Origin: Campylobacterales bacterium
GTDB taxonomy: Bacteria > Campylobacterota > Campylobacteria > Campylobacterales > Arcobacteraceae
DNA length: 6,529 bases
Assembly (NCBI GenBank): GCA_019752775.1
Contig: JAIELU010000204.1
Span: 1-6,529, forward strand
Reading direction: 5' to 3'
Position 1 is the stretch's first letter. Each line of letters starts with the position of its first letter. Below are positions 1-6,035 of this stretch, piece by piece. A program made the position numbers and the translations under genes. Below the pieces are notes generated by a model. It had not been told where the DNA came from, made no database searches, and saw only the letters and a list, made by a program, of their open reading frames with translations.

Positions 1-2
1 AT

Positions 3-80
3 GAAACAGGGACAGGGGTAAAAAGCAATTACAATAATGGCAAAAGCACAGGTGGAACTGGTGCAAGAAGTAAAAGCTAG
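3..80 (+). CDS. C-terminal tail of an unidentified protein (5' end outside the window)
   Basis: An open frame enters from the left edge and stops at TAG (78-80). The 25 visible residues are low-complexity and rich in Gly, Ser, Thr, Asn and Lys (for example ETGTGVKSNYNNGKSTGG), which looks like a flexible, basic C-terminal tail. The stop lies 2 bases before the ATG of the next gene, so the two are probably co-transcribed and translationally coupled. No catalytic motif is visible, so no function can be given. The alternative is that this is chance open frame, but the tight spacing to the next gene argues for a real gene end. Confidence 0.5.
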   Translation, partial: ETGTGVKSNYNNGKSTGGTGARSKS

Positions 81-82
81 TT

Positions 83-487
83 ATGAAAATAAAAGATTAT
101 ATAAAAGCTCATGATGATTTCACATCTTTAGCAAGTAATGTATCTAGACAACTTATTTTTAGTGGAATAGCCTTTATTTGGATTTTTAAAACAACAGGAA
201 CTAACTCAACATTTATATTACCTAATGAATTATTTTTGCCATCGAGTGCTTTAATTTTATCTTTATGTTTAGACTTATTTCAATATCTTGTAGCATCAAT
301 TATTTGGTATTTTTTTTATCGTTATCATGAAAATAAAAGACTTGATATCACTGAAGATATTGATATAGAAGCTCCTGCATATCTAAATTATATAATTAAT
401 TTCTTTTTTTATACAAAAATTATATCTGTTCTTTTTGCATATTATTTTTTATTCAATTATGTAGTAAGTAAAATTTGTTTTAATTAA
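83..487 (+). CDS. Small multi-pass membrane protein of unknown function
   Basis: The 134-residue product is strongly hydrophobic. Likely membrane segments are at about residues 23-37 (RQLIFSGIAFIWIF), 53-79 and 103-128. A short polar N-terminus and a charged loop (about 80-98, with an acidic run ITEDIDIE) lie between them. The stretch from SNVSRQ into the first helix resembles a pattern I associate with small uncharacterised bacterial membrane proteins, but I cannot name a family with confidence. The ATG at 83 follows the previous stop by 2 bases and the purine-rich GAAGTAAAAG upstream is only a weak ribosome site, so expression probably depends on coupling to the upstream gene. The function is unknown; a partner role for the upstream Gly-rich protein is inference only. 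Confidence 0.75.
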   Translation: MKIKDYIKAHDDFTSLASNVSRQLIFSGIAFIWIFKTTGTNSTFILPNELFLPSSALILSLCLDLFQYLVASIIWYFFYRYHENKRLDITEDIDIEAPAYLNYIINFFFYTKIISVLFAYYFLFNYVVSKICFN

Positions 488-671
488 TATCTAATTTGTT
501 AATTAAAACTTTTATTAATTATTTAGTAGCTAAATATTTTTCACCTACTAAATTCTAAACCTATACAAAAAATACCTATATATATAACTATCTTATCTTG
601 AATATTATTCTCGACTACTTATAAAAATTGTGGACATAAGCAAAAATCATAAGATTTATGGCTTAACTTAA

Positions 672-1516
672 AATGATTATAAAGAAGTATTAGAGAAAAG
701 CAAAAAGCAAAATGGTTTTTTAGAATACATTTAAAAGATTTAGTGATTTCTGCAAATCATAATCCAAATAGATACCATGCTTTAATTCAAAATAGAATCA
801 ATACCCTATCAAATGAAGCAAAAGAAAAAAATCTATCTCCAATTTTTATGACACTAACATTACCAAGTGAATATCATAAAATGAAAATGGATAAAAAAAC
901 AAATACTTTAATTCCTAATTCTAAATATAATTATATTCAACCTAAAGAAGCTGTTAAGCATTTAACAAAAATGTTTTCAAGACTTAGACATGATAGAAGT
1001 TTAAAAGATTTATCAAAAGATGAAAGAATTTATTTTAGAGTAAATGAGCCACATAAAAATGGAACTCCACATACTCATGTTTTACTATTTGTTCCAAAAT
1101 CAAGTATAGATAGAGTTGTAACTGCATTTAAAAGATTGTTTGATAATAAAGCAAATGATATACAAACAAATATTGAAAATGCAACTTCATATATTATGAA
1201 ATATATAAATAAAACCCTACCCTTATCTAAAAAAGAGAATTTATCTACAAAAGATAAATACTTAAATGCTTGGTATTGTAAACATAGAATTATTAGATTT
1301 AATTGTAGTAGAACTTTAGCACCATTAAGCCTATATAGATTATTACATGATAAATTTAATTTAAAAGAATTGACTTTATTAGTTAAAAAAAAATCTCTAG
1401 CGATATTTGTATTGCAAACTAATAAAAACAAAATAATGGAAATATTTTTTGGTGATGAGCTGATATATCAAAGAAGTGAGAACTACTCTATGAAATGTGG
1501 GCTTTTAGATTTTTGA
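672..1516 (+). pseudogene. Rolling-circle replication initiator (HUH Rep), 5' end frameshifted
   Basis: The main open part (GTG 743 to TGA 1516, 257 residues) carries the marks of a phage gene-A-type or plasmid rolling-circle Rep. These are motif I FMTLTLPSEYH (about 35-45), the metal-binding HUH motif PHTHVLLFVP (about 109-118), the nicking-tyrosine motif YIMKYINK (Y150/Y154), and a late RFNCSRTLAPLSLYRLL segment. Such enzymes nick the double-strand origin and stay bound to the 5' end through tyrosine. GTG 743 has no Shine-Dalgarno, and the same frame reads convincing protein upstream (KAKWFFRIHLKDL) back to TAA 680. The frame one step away reads NDYKEVLEKSK from 672. Adding one A to the A5 run at 702-706 joins them as EKSKKAKWFF. 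Further upstream, frame 630-668 (VDISKNHKIYGLT) runs into TAA 669, which may be a mutated codon of the same gene. The catalytic core looks intact, but the gene has probably lost its start. A sequencing indel is the alternative. Confidence 0.72.
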
Positions 1517-1534
1517 TACTTTTTTGAAAAGTAT
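1516..1534. other. 8-bp inverted repeat at the rep stop codon
   Basis: ATACTTTT and AAAAGTAT are perfect complementary arms around a TTG loop, starting on the last base of the rep stop codon. No T tract follows on either strand, so this does not look like a standard intrinsic terminator. It could weaken read-through into the AlpA-like gene, or be a single-strand structure of the replicating element. A smaller hairpin (GGGA-ACCA-TCCC, 1549-1560) lies 14 bases further on. Confidence 0.4.
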
Positions 1535-1587
1535 AAACAGATAAAAATGGGAACCATCCCTTAAACAGTGAAAGGAAAATAAAAACA

Positions 1588-1758
1588 ATGAGCAATTTTT
1601 TAAGAATAGTAGATGTTATGAAAAAAACAGGAATAGCAAGAAGTACAATTTGGTTATGGGTTGGTGAAGGTAAATTTCCAAAACCTATAAAATTAAGTCC
1701 TAGAATTACAATTTGGGAAGAAGAAAAAGTTAATAACTGGATGAAAGAAAAGTTATAA
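1588..1758 (+). CDS. AlpA-family helix-turn-helix regulator
   Basis: This 56-residue protein has the AlpA/excisionase-like winged helix layout. A helix-turn-helix sits at about residues 8-26 (VDVMKKTGIARSTIWLW), followed by the family signature FPKPIKLSPR (30-39), an aromatic and acidic stretch, and a C-terminal VNNWMKEKL helix. Proteins of this family bind DNA and control excision or transcription in phages and integrated elements. The ATG is preceded by AAGGA about 11 bases upstream. It lies 71 bases after the rep gene on the same strand, so the two may be co-transcribed. A small AlpA-like gene directly after rep is a common inovirus/phage-remnant arrangement; calling this element an inovirus remnant is inference, since no coat or Zot-like gene is present in the window. 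Confidence 0.85.
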   Translation: MSNFLRIVDVMKKTGIARSTIWLWVGEGKFPKPIKLSPRITIWEEEKVNNWMKEKL

Positions 1759-1770
1759 AATATTTTATGT

Positions 1771-1789
1771 TACAATTTATTGGTATAAA
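1771..1789 (+). promoter_or_regulatory. Candidate promoter elements for mntA-hepT
   Basis: Two -10-like boxes precede the antitoxin gene: TACAAT (1771-1776), and an extended form TGGTATAAA whose box is at 1784-1789. The second would start transcription almost on the ribosome site, so the first gives a more usual leader. No clear -35 is seen, which is normal for Campylobacterota sigma-70 promoters. In such AT-rich DNA either box may be chance. Confidence 0.3.
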
Positions 1790-1809
1790 ATTTTAGAGGA
1801 GATATTACA

Positions 1810-2109
1810 ATGTCAAAATCAATTGATAAAACAAATATCTTAAATTATTTAAAAGAGCATTATTCTGAATTCAAAAATAAATATAATGTTGAACAAATAG
1901 GACTATTTGGAAGTTATGCAAGAGATGAAGCAACAGAAAATAGTGATATAGATATTTTTGTAAAAATGAAACCATCACTGTTTGATATGGTAGCTATAAA
2001 AGAACAAATAGAAAATGATTTAGATAGAAAAGTAGATATTATAAGAGAACATAAAAATATTAAACCAATTTTCTTAAAAATGATTCAAAAAGATTTAATA
2101 TATGCATAA
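1810..2109 (+). CDS. mntA: MntA-type minimal nucleotidyltransferase antitoxin
   Basis: The 99-residue protein is a minimal nucleotidyltransferase (MNT) domain. The active-site signature GSX10DXD is complete: Gly34-Ser35 in LFGSYARDE, and Asp46 and Asp48 in SDIDIF. A third acidic residue follows in DRKVDII (Asp76). Length and motifs match MntA antitoxins, which silence the partner HepT ribonuclease by adding AMP groups to the tyrosine of its RX4HXY motif. The ATG is preceded by an excellent ribosome site, AGAGGAG, 8 bases upstream. The gene overlaps the start of hepT by 8 bases, the usual compact arrangement of these modules. The antitoxin reads as functional, whereas its partner toxin is frameshifted in this sequence. 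Confidence 0.92.
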   Translation: MSKSIDKTNILNYLKEHYSEFKNKYNVEQIGLFGSYARDEATENSDIDIFVKMKPSLFDMVAIKEQIENDLDRKVDIIREHKNIKPIFLKMIQKDLIYA

Positions 2110-2478
2110 TAAACAAAAAGAGATGATTCTTTCCACACTTGAAGATATTAATACTCTTTAGAATTAGTTCAAGAAAGAGCAAAAAATATTAATTCAAGTG
2201 ATGACTTTCTTGAAGATGAAAATGGACTTGAAAAACTTGATAGTATTGCTATGAGATTAGTAGCTATTGGAGAGGGTTTTAAAAATATTGATAAATTATC
2301 AAAGAATGAACTTCTAATAAACTATCCAAATATTCCATGGAAAAATGTAAAAGGAATTAGAGATATTTTATCTCATCACTATTTTGATTTAGATGCAGAA
2401 GTAATTTTTGCTATTTGTAAAAAAGATGTTAATGAATTACTTGAAACTACTATTCAAATAATAAAAGATATAAATTAA
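2102..2478 (+). pseudogene. hepT: HepT-type HEPN ribonuclease toxin (DUF86), frameshifted
   Basis: The gene starts at ATG 2102, inside the end of mntA, and reads 19 codons (MHNKQKEMILSTLEDINTL) to TAG 2159-2161. The family sequence continues at once in another frame (LELVQERAKNINSSDDFLED) through to TAA 2478. One added T in the run at 2157-2159 restores a single product of about 125 residues, the normal size for this family. The HEPN active-site motif RX4HXY is present as RDILSHHY (Arg87, His92 and Tyr94 in the repaired numbering), and the preceding INYPNIPWKNVKGI is typical of HepT. Active HepT cleaves RNA and is held in check by MntA. The later ATG at 2251 has no ribosome site and would lose the N-terminal helices, so a working toxin is unlikely unless the shift is a sequencing error. 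Confidence 0.85.
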
Positions 2479-2683
2479 TTTCATTTTAGGGGTACTTTTA
2501 TAAAAATACCTTACAAACTACCTATTTAAAGACAAGTTCAATTCTGCACATTTCTACCAACTACTCACAAATATCTATTTTATCGGACTTATGGACACTT
2601 TACAATGTAGATTTCAATCAAAACTTAAGCTTATCAAATGATAATTTGTTAAATAATAAAAATCATCACTTATTTTTACTCCT

Positions 2684-2711
2684 AAAACTTACAAATAAGT
2701 TTTTTATTCTT
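2684..2711 (+). terminator. Intrinsic terminator after the mntA-hepT block
   Basis: Perfect 8-bp arms AAAACTTA (2684-2691) and TAAGTTTT (2696-2703) flank a CAAA loop and run into a T-rich tail on the + strand. The hairpin lies between convergent genes. On the - strand it is preceded by an A run but followed by AGGAGTAAAA, so it would end - strand transcripts poorly, and it also lies beyond the stop of the CheR gene. The 260 bases between hepT and the CheR gene hold no coding potential. The only other structure there is an imperfect hairpin (2489-2510, GGTACTTTTA against TAAAAATACC) without a T tract. Confidence 0.6.
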
Positions 2712-2738
2712 TTCTTCATTAGTCTTATAAAACTTCCT

Positions 2739-5000
2739 TTAATTCATTTCACTCTCTTTTTCTTGTCGTTCAGTTGTTGTGATTGCGTATGTCTTTCCAT
2801 CTTTATCTACTAAAGCACTTGAAATAATATGAATATCAATAATAGAACCATCTTTTTTTAAGCGGTTTGTTTTATATGTTTGAAGTATTTTTGAACTACA
2901 AAGTTGAGCTATTTTTTTCGTATCTTTTTCTTGCAACTCTTTTGGTATTCTATCTTTTGATTCCATTTTAAGGGCTTCTTCTTCACTCCATCCATAAAGT
3001 TTTTGTGCTCCTGGATTCCATGCAATAATTTTCCCACTTAAATCTTCAACAATAATAGCATCACTTGAATCACGCACTACGATTGCTAAACGAGAAAGTT
3101 TATTTAATTCGTTTAATTTTACTTTTATATTATGCATCTCTGTTATATCCACAAAAGATATAACAGCACCTTCTATTACATTTTCTAATGTACGATAAGG
3201 CTGAATTCTCATTAGATATGATTTTGCATCAATTGTCATAACTTCAATCTCTTTAGGAACCAAGGTATCAAGAACACTTTGAATATCACTAACTAAACTA
3301 TTATAATCAATCATATTAGAGACAATATGCCCAATGGGACGTCCTATATCAGCTAAAATTAAGTTAATAATACAAGTAGCAGCTGGAGTAAAACGTAAAA
3401 TATTAAGCTTATGATCTACAAAAATAGTTCCAATTCCTGTTCCTGCTAAAAGATTATTCATATCATTATTTGAACGGGATAAATCAATAACTTTCGTATT
3501 AAGTTCAGAATTAACAGTTGATAACTCTTCATTAACTGATTGTAACTCCTCTTTTGAAGTTTCCAACTCTTCATTTGTAGACTGTAGCTCTTCGTTCATT
3601 GATTGCATCTCTTCATTGTATGATTTTAATTCCTCATTTGAAGTTTCTAGTTTTTCATTTGCATCTTGTAAAAATGCTTTTTGAAGTTGAAGTTCTTGTT
3701 TTAGTGATTTTATGCTTATATTTTCATGTAAAAATTTAGTATCAACGTCATCAATAATTGGAAGATTTTCTTCAATAATTTCTTCTTTAGATGTAGATAA
3801 ATCTTCTTGAATAAGCACAAGATATAAAGGTAGTTCTTGTTTAAATTTTAAGTTAAGATTAATTTCTCGTATAGTTATATCAACTATAATAAAACTTTCA
3901 TTTGTTTTAATTTTCAATCCATATGTATGCACAATTTGTTTTTTACTTTTTGCTTTTTGAAAGCTAAGTATTAAATCATTTTTTAAACCCTCTTTGACCA
4001 TTTTAAAAATATTATTTGTATCTATTTCTCCTGAGGGTAATTCAAGATACAGTCCTGCTCTTCCATGTATATATAATATATCTCCTTGCTCATTTACAAG
4101 TACAGCTGATAGAGCAATTTGTTCAAGAATTGCATTTTCAATTAGTTCTCTAAGGGGTAGTTTTACGCCTGCTGTTAATTTATTTATTTGAGGTATTAAG
4201 TTATATTTTTGATTTGTTGGAAGAAGTCGACTTAACATATTTGTTTTAATATTATTATCTTTTTTGCATTCAAAAAGTTTTGATTTTGCATCTATTACAG
4301 TATAAAGATTTTCAAGTTCACCTAAAGTCTCTGAATTGCCAAGAAGAAGAACCCCTTTTGTTTTTAAAGCATAATGAAAAATAGAAATGATTTTTTGTTG
4401 CAATTCAATATTCATATAAATCAATAAATTACGACAACTTATTAGATCTAGTTTTGAAAATGGTGGATCTTTAATAACATCATGTAGAGAAAAAACAAGC
4501 ATATCTCGAATGTTTTTATCTATTCTATAACTATTTCCATCGCTATTTTTTATAAAAAAATTTTCTAATCTCTCTTTTGAAACATTAGAATCTATACTCA
4601 AAGGATAAATACCAGCTCTTGCAGTTGTAATTGCTGTTTCATCTATATCAGTGGCAAAAATTTGTACTACAAATCTCTCTTTTATTTTTTGCATATATTC
4701 CATTATAAGTATAGCTATAGAATAAGGTTCTTCTCCTGTTGAACAACCTGTTATCCAAACTCGTATTATAGAATCTGATGATTTATCTAAAAAAAGTTTT
4801 GGAATAGCATTTTTTTCTAAAGAGGCAAAAACCTCTTCATCTCTAAAAAAACTTGTTACTCCTATTAGTAAATCATTAAAAAGAGTAGTAACCTCATCTT
4901 TACTTTCTTTTAAATATTCATAATATTCTTCAATAGTGTCAATTTTATTTACAACTAAACGACGCTCAATTCTTCGTCCCATTGTACTTGGCTTGTACAT
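2739..5000 (-). CDS. CheR methyltransferase with coiled coil and PAS domains (C-terminal part of a broken CheB-CheR-PAS fusion)
   Basis: The 753-residue product begins inside the CheR N-terminal helical domain (YKPSTMGRRIERR). The SAM-dependent methyltransferase domain follows: WITGCSTGEEPYSIA (82-96), FATDID (115-120), DLISCRNLLIY (185-195) and LLLGNSE (218-224). CheR methylates glutamates on chemoreceptors. Next come a PAS-like domain (about 289-400), a coiled coil of repeated NEEL/SxNEE heptads (about 431-512), a second PAS (513-620, AGTGIGTIFVDHKLNILRFTP) and a third PAS (about 635-745, DAIIVEDLSGKIIAWNPGA). The protein ends soon after, with no histidine kinase domain. ATG 5000 has no ribosome site. 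The same frame reads family sequence for about 14 more residues upstream (FLLLESQTSHDFS), so this is an internal start created by the frameshift at the A7 tract (5042-5048). It lacks the first CheR_N helix. The methyltransferase core looks intact, but translation of this fragment alone is doubtful. Confidence 0.85.
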   Translation of the reverse strand: MYKPSTMGRRIERRLVVNKIDTIEEYYEYLKESKDEVTTLFNDLLIGVTSFFRDEEVFASLEKNAIPKLFLDKSSDSIIRVWITGCSTGEEPYSIAILIMEYMQKIKERFVVQIFATDIDETAITTARAGIYPLSIDSNVSKERLENFFIKNSDGNSYRIDKNIRDMLVFSLHDVIKDPPFSKLDLISCRNLLIYMNIELQQKIISIFHYALKTKGVLLLGNSETLGELENLYTVIDAKSKLFECKKDNNIKTNMLSRLLPTNQKYNLIPQINKLTAGVKLPLRELIENAILEQIALSAVLVNEQGDILYIHGRAGLYLELPSGEIDTNNIFKMVKEGLKNDLILSFQKAKSKKQIVHTYGLKIKTNESFIIVDITIREINLNLKFKQELPLYLVLIQEDLSTSKEEIIEENLPIIDDVDTKFLHENISIKSLKQELQLQKAFLQDANEKLETSNEELKSYNEEMQSMNEELQSTNEELETSKEELQSVNEELSTVNSELNTKVIDLSRSNNDMNNLLAGTGIGTIFVDHKLNILRFTPAATCIINLILADIGRPIGHIVSNMIDYNSLVSDIQSVLDTLVPKEIEVMTIDAKSYLMRIQPYRTLENVIEGAVISFVDITEMHNIKVKLNELNKLSRLAIVVRDSSDAIIVEDLSGKIIAWNPGAQKLYGWSEEEALKMESKDRIPKELQEKDTKKIAQLCSSKILQTYKTNRLKKDGSIIDIHIISSALVDKDGKTYAITTTERQEKESEMN

Positions 5001-5026
5001 TGAAAAATCGTGGCTAGTTTGACTTT

Positions 5027-5515
5027 CTAATAATAAGAATATTTTTTTAAAATCTCTTCATCATAAGTAACTATAGGAATTATCGTTTGTATTTTTATAT
5101 TAGAGTTTGAATACTTTATAATCTTTTTGGCCATCTCATTTGGAGCTAAGATTTCATCAATTATACCTGTTGCTATTGCACTGCTTGGCATTGCTTCAAA
5201 ATCAGAAGAGTTAATACTTTGAGCGATGACAAAACCACCTGCTGCTTTTATAGCTTTTAGTCCTTGAGTTCCATCATGTCCCATTCCTGATAGGATTATA
5301 CCTATGGCTTTATTTTGTTTATCACTGGCAAGGGAATTAAAAAATAAATTAATTGGTAAATGTAGTCATTTTCTTTTTGAAAGTTTTTCAAGATAAAGAA
5401 TTCCTTCTGATAGTTTCATATCATAATTTGGAGGGATGACATATACACAGTTTTTTAGAACTCTCATTCCATCTTCAACCTCATATACTTTCATATTTGT
5501 ACATCGTTGTATTAG
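5027..5515 (-). pseudogene. CheB methylesterase domain remnant (C-terminal half, nonsense codon and frameshift)
   Basis: The reading frame from 5515 down to TAG 5027-5029 encodes the second half of a CheB domain. It starts with LIQRCTNMKVYEVEDGM and VYVIPPNYDM, is interrupted by TGA at 5366-5368 (SKRK-stop-LHLPINLFF), then continues through LSGMGHDGTQGLKAIKAAGG and SSAIATGIIDEIL. The Asp of GMGHDG is the conserved catalytic acid, but the half carrying the active-site Ser and His is absent. In related CheB-CheR fusions this domain runs straight into CheR. Here it shifts out of frame at A7 (5042-5048): one added A turns KKYSYY-stop into KKIFLLLESQTSHDFS and joins the CheR gene. Upstream, homology stops at a TAA (5516-5518) beside the end of an unrelated gene. 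No active CheB can be made from this. CheB normally removes methyl groups or deamidates glutamines on chemoreceptors. Confidence 0.88.
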
Positions 5516-5862
5516 TTAACATAATCTGAACAGTAATAAACACTGAAAAACAAGCCTTCTTTTTTATTTATAAAAGCATTTTCATTTTTATTGTATATAT
5601 AATTCAACTCTTTTGAAACTAATCTATCTTTACAAACTACAAGTTTTCCATCAAAAAAATCTTTTATTACTATTTCATTATTTTTCTTTATCCAAAATAT
5701 TAATCCTATACACAATAAAATAACAGACAAAAAAAGTATAAAAAAATTGTTTTTACTACCTTTTTTTTCTTTTTTTGAATTAGTATTTTTATTTATTGAT
5801 TTATTATTTCTTTTTTTATTTGGTATTATATTTGAATCAATTTGAAAAGATTTATTTTCCAA
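5512..5862 (-). CDS. Single-pass membrane protein with basic N-terminus and Cys-containing C-terminal domain, unknown function
   Basis: The 116-residue product has a Lys/Asn-rich N-terminus (about 1-38), one membrane helix (about 39-58, FFILFLSVILLCIGLIFWI) and a C-terminal domain of about 58 residues. The charge pattern puts the N-terminus in the cytoplasm and the C-terminal part in the periplasm, where Cys77 and Cys111 could form a disulfide. The start is TTG (5860-5862), chosen because AGGAG lies 6 bases upstream and no ATG is in range. The stop codon lies exactly at the breakpoint with the CheB remnant, so the natural C-terminus may have been altered. I do not recognise the family. Small membrane proteins of this shape occur in mobile elements, and its position at the cheB break suggests it came in with foreign DNA, which is inference. 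Confidence 0.7.
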   Translation of the reverse strand: MENKSFQIDSNIIPNKKRNNKSINKNTNSKKEKKGSKNNFFILFLSVILLCIGLIFWIKKNNEIVIKDFFDGKLVVCKDRLVSKELNYIYNKNENAFINKKEGLFFSVYYCSDYVN

Positions 5863-5893
5863 TTTTTCTCCTGAAAAAATAAAAGTAAGTTAA

Positions 5894-5910
5894 AATATTC
5901 CCAGAATATT
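5894..5910. promoter_or_regulatory. Palindrome AATATTC-CCA-GAATATT in a divergent promoter region
   Basis: Perfect 7-bp arms around a 3-base centre lie between the candidate -10 box and the start codon of the 5512-5862 gene. Position just after the expected transcription start fits an operator for a dimeric repressor; a leader hairpin is the alternative. No regulator for it can be named from this window. Confidence 0.35.
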
Positions 5911-5919
5911 AGGTTTTTA

Positions 5920-5925
5920 ATTATA
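5920..5925 (-). promoter_or_regulatory. Candidate -10 box for the 5512-5862 membrane protein gene
   Basis: A perfect TATAAT is read on the - strand within GTTATTATAATTAAAA, which gives a leader of about 50 bases to the TTG start. No -35 consensus is visible, but the upstream DNA is T-rich as in Campylobacterota promoters. AT richness makes a chance match possible. Confidence 0.4.
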
Positions 5926-5994
5926 ATAACTTTATTAAAACAAAAGATATTTTTCACATTTAAATATCTATCTCTATTTTTTGTAAACCTTAGT

Positions 5995-6000
5995 TATTAT
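5995..6000 (+). promoter_or_regulatory. Candidate -10 box for the DUF1003 gene
   Basis: TATTAT matches the sigma-70 -10 consensus at five of six bases. Transcription from about 6007 would leave only some 8 bases before ATG 6015, but about 29 bases, including the AAAGGA ribosome site, before TTG 6036. It therefore favours the TTG start. Confidence 0.3.
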
Positions 6001-6035
6001 ACAAATTGCAAAAAATGAATAAAAAAAGGATAACT

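Noticed and set aside
523..551. Inverted repeat TTAGTAG...CTACTAA after the small membrane protein gene as a terminator
   Set aside because: The loop is about 15 bases, the stem is weak and no T tract follows.
1075..1431. 118-codon open frame on the - strand
   Set aside because: It lies wholly inside the rep coding frame, which has recognisable HUH and tyrosine motifs; the antisense product shows no family features.
2251..2478. Separate 75-residue protein starting at ATG 2251
   Set aside because: There is no ribosome site, and the upstream frame carries clear HepT sequence, so this is the 3' part of the frameshifted toxin gene.
2489..2510. Imperfect hairpin after hepT as the main terminator
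   Set aside because: It has a central mismatch and no T tract; the perfect hairpin at 2684-2703 with a T-rich tail is the better candidate.
3480..3720. Repeat-like run in the CheR gene (recurring CTCTTC-type units)
   Set aside because: It is explained by the heptad repeats (NEEL/SxNEE) of the coiled coil usual in CheB-CheR-PAS fusions, not by a CRISPR or other DNA repeat.
3994..4191. 65-codon open frame on the + strand
   Set aside because: It is antisense to the PAS-like part of the CheR gene and has no recognisable content.
534..5957. Shared 11-base string ATATTTTTCAC at 534-544 and 5947-5957 as possible element-end direct repeats
   Set aside because: It is too short and too AT-rich to mean anything in this composition, and no extended match surrounds it.
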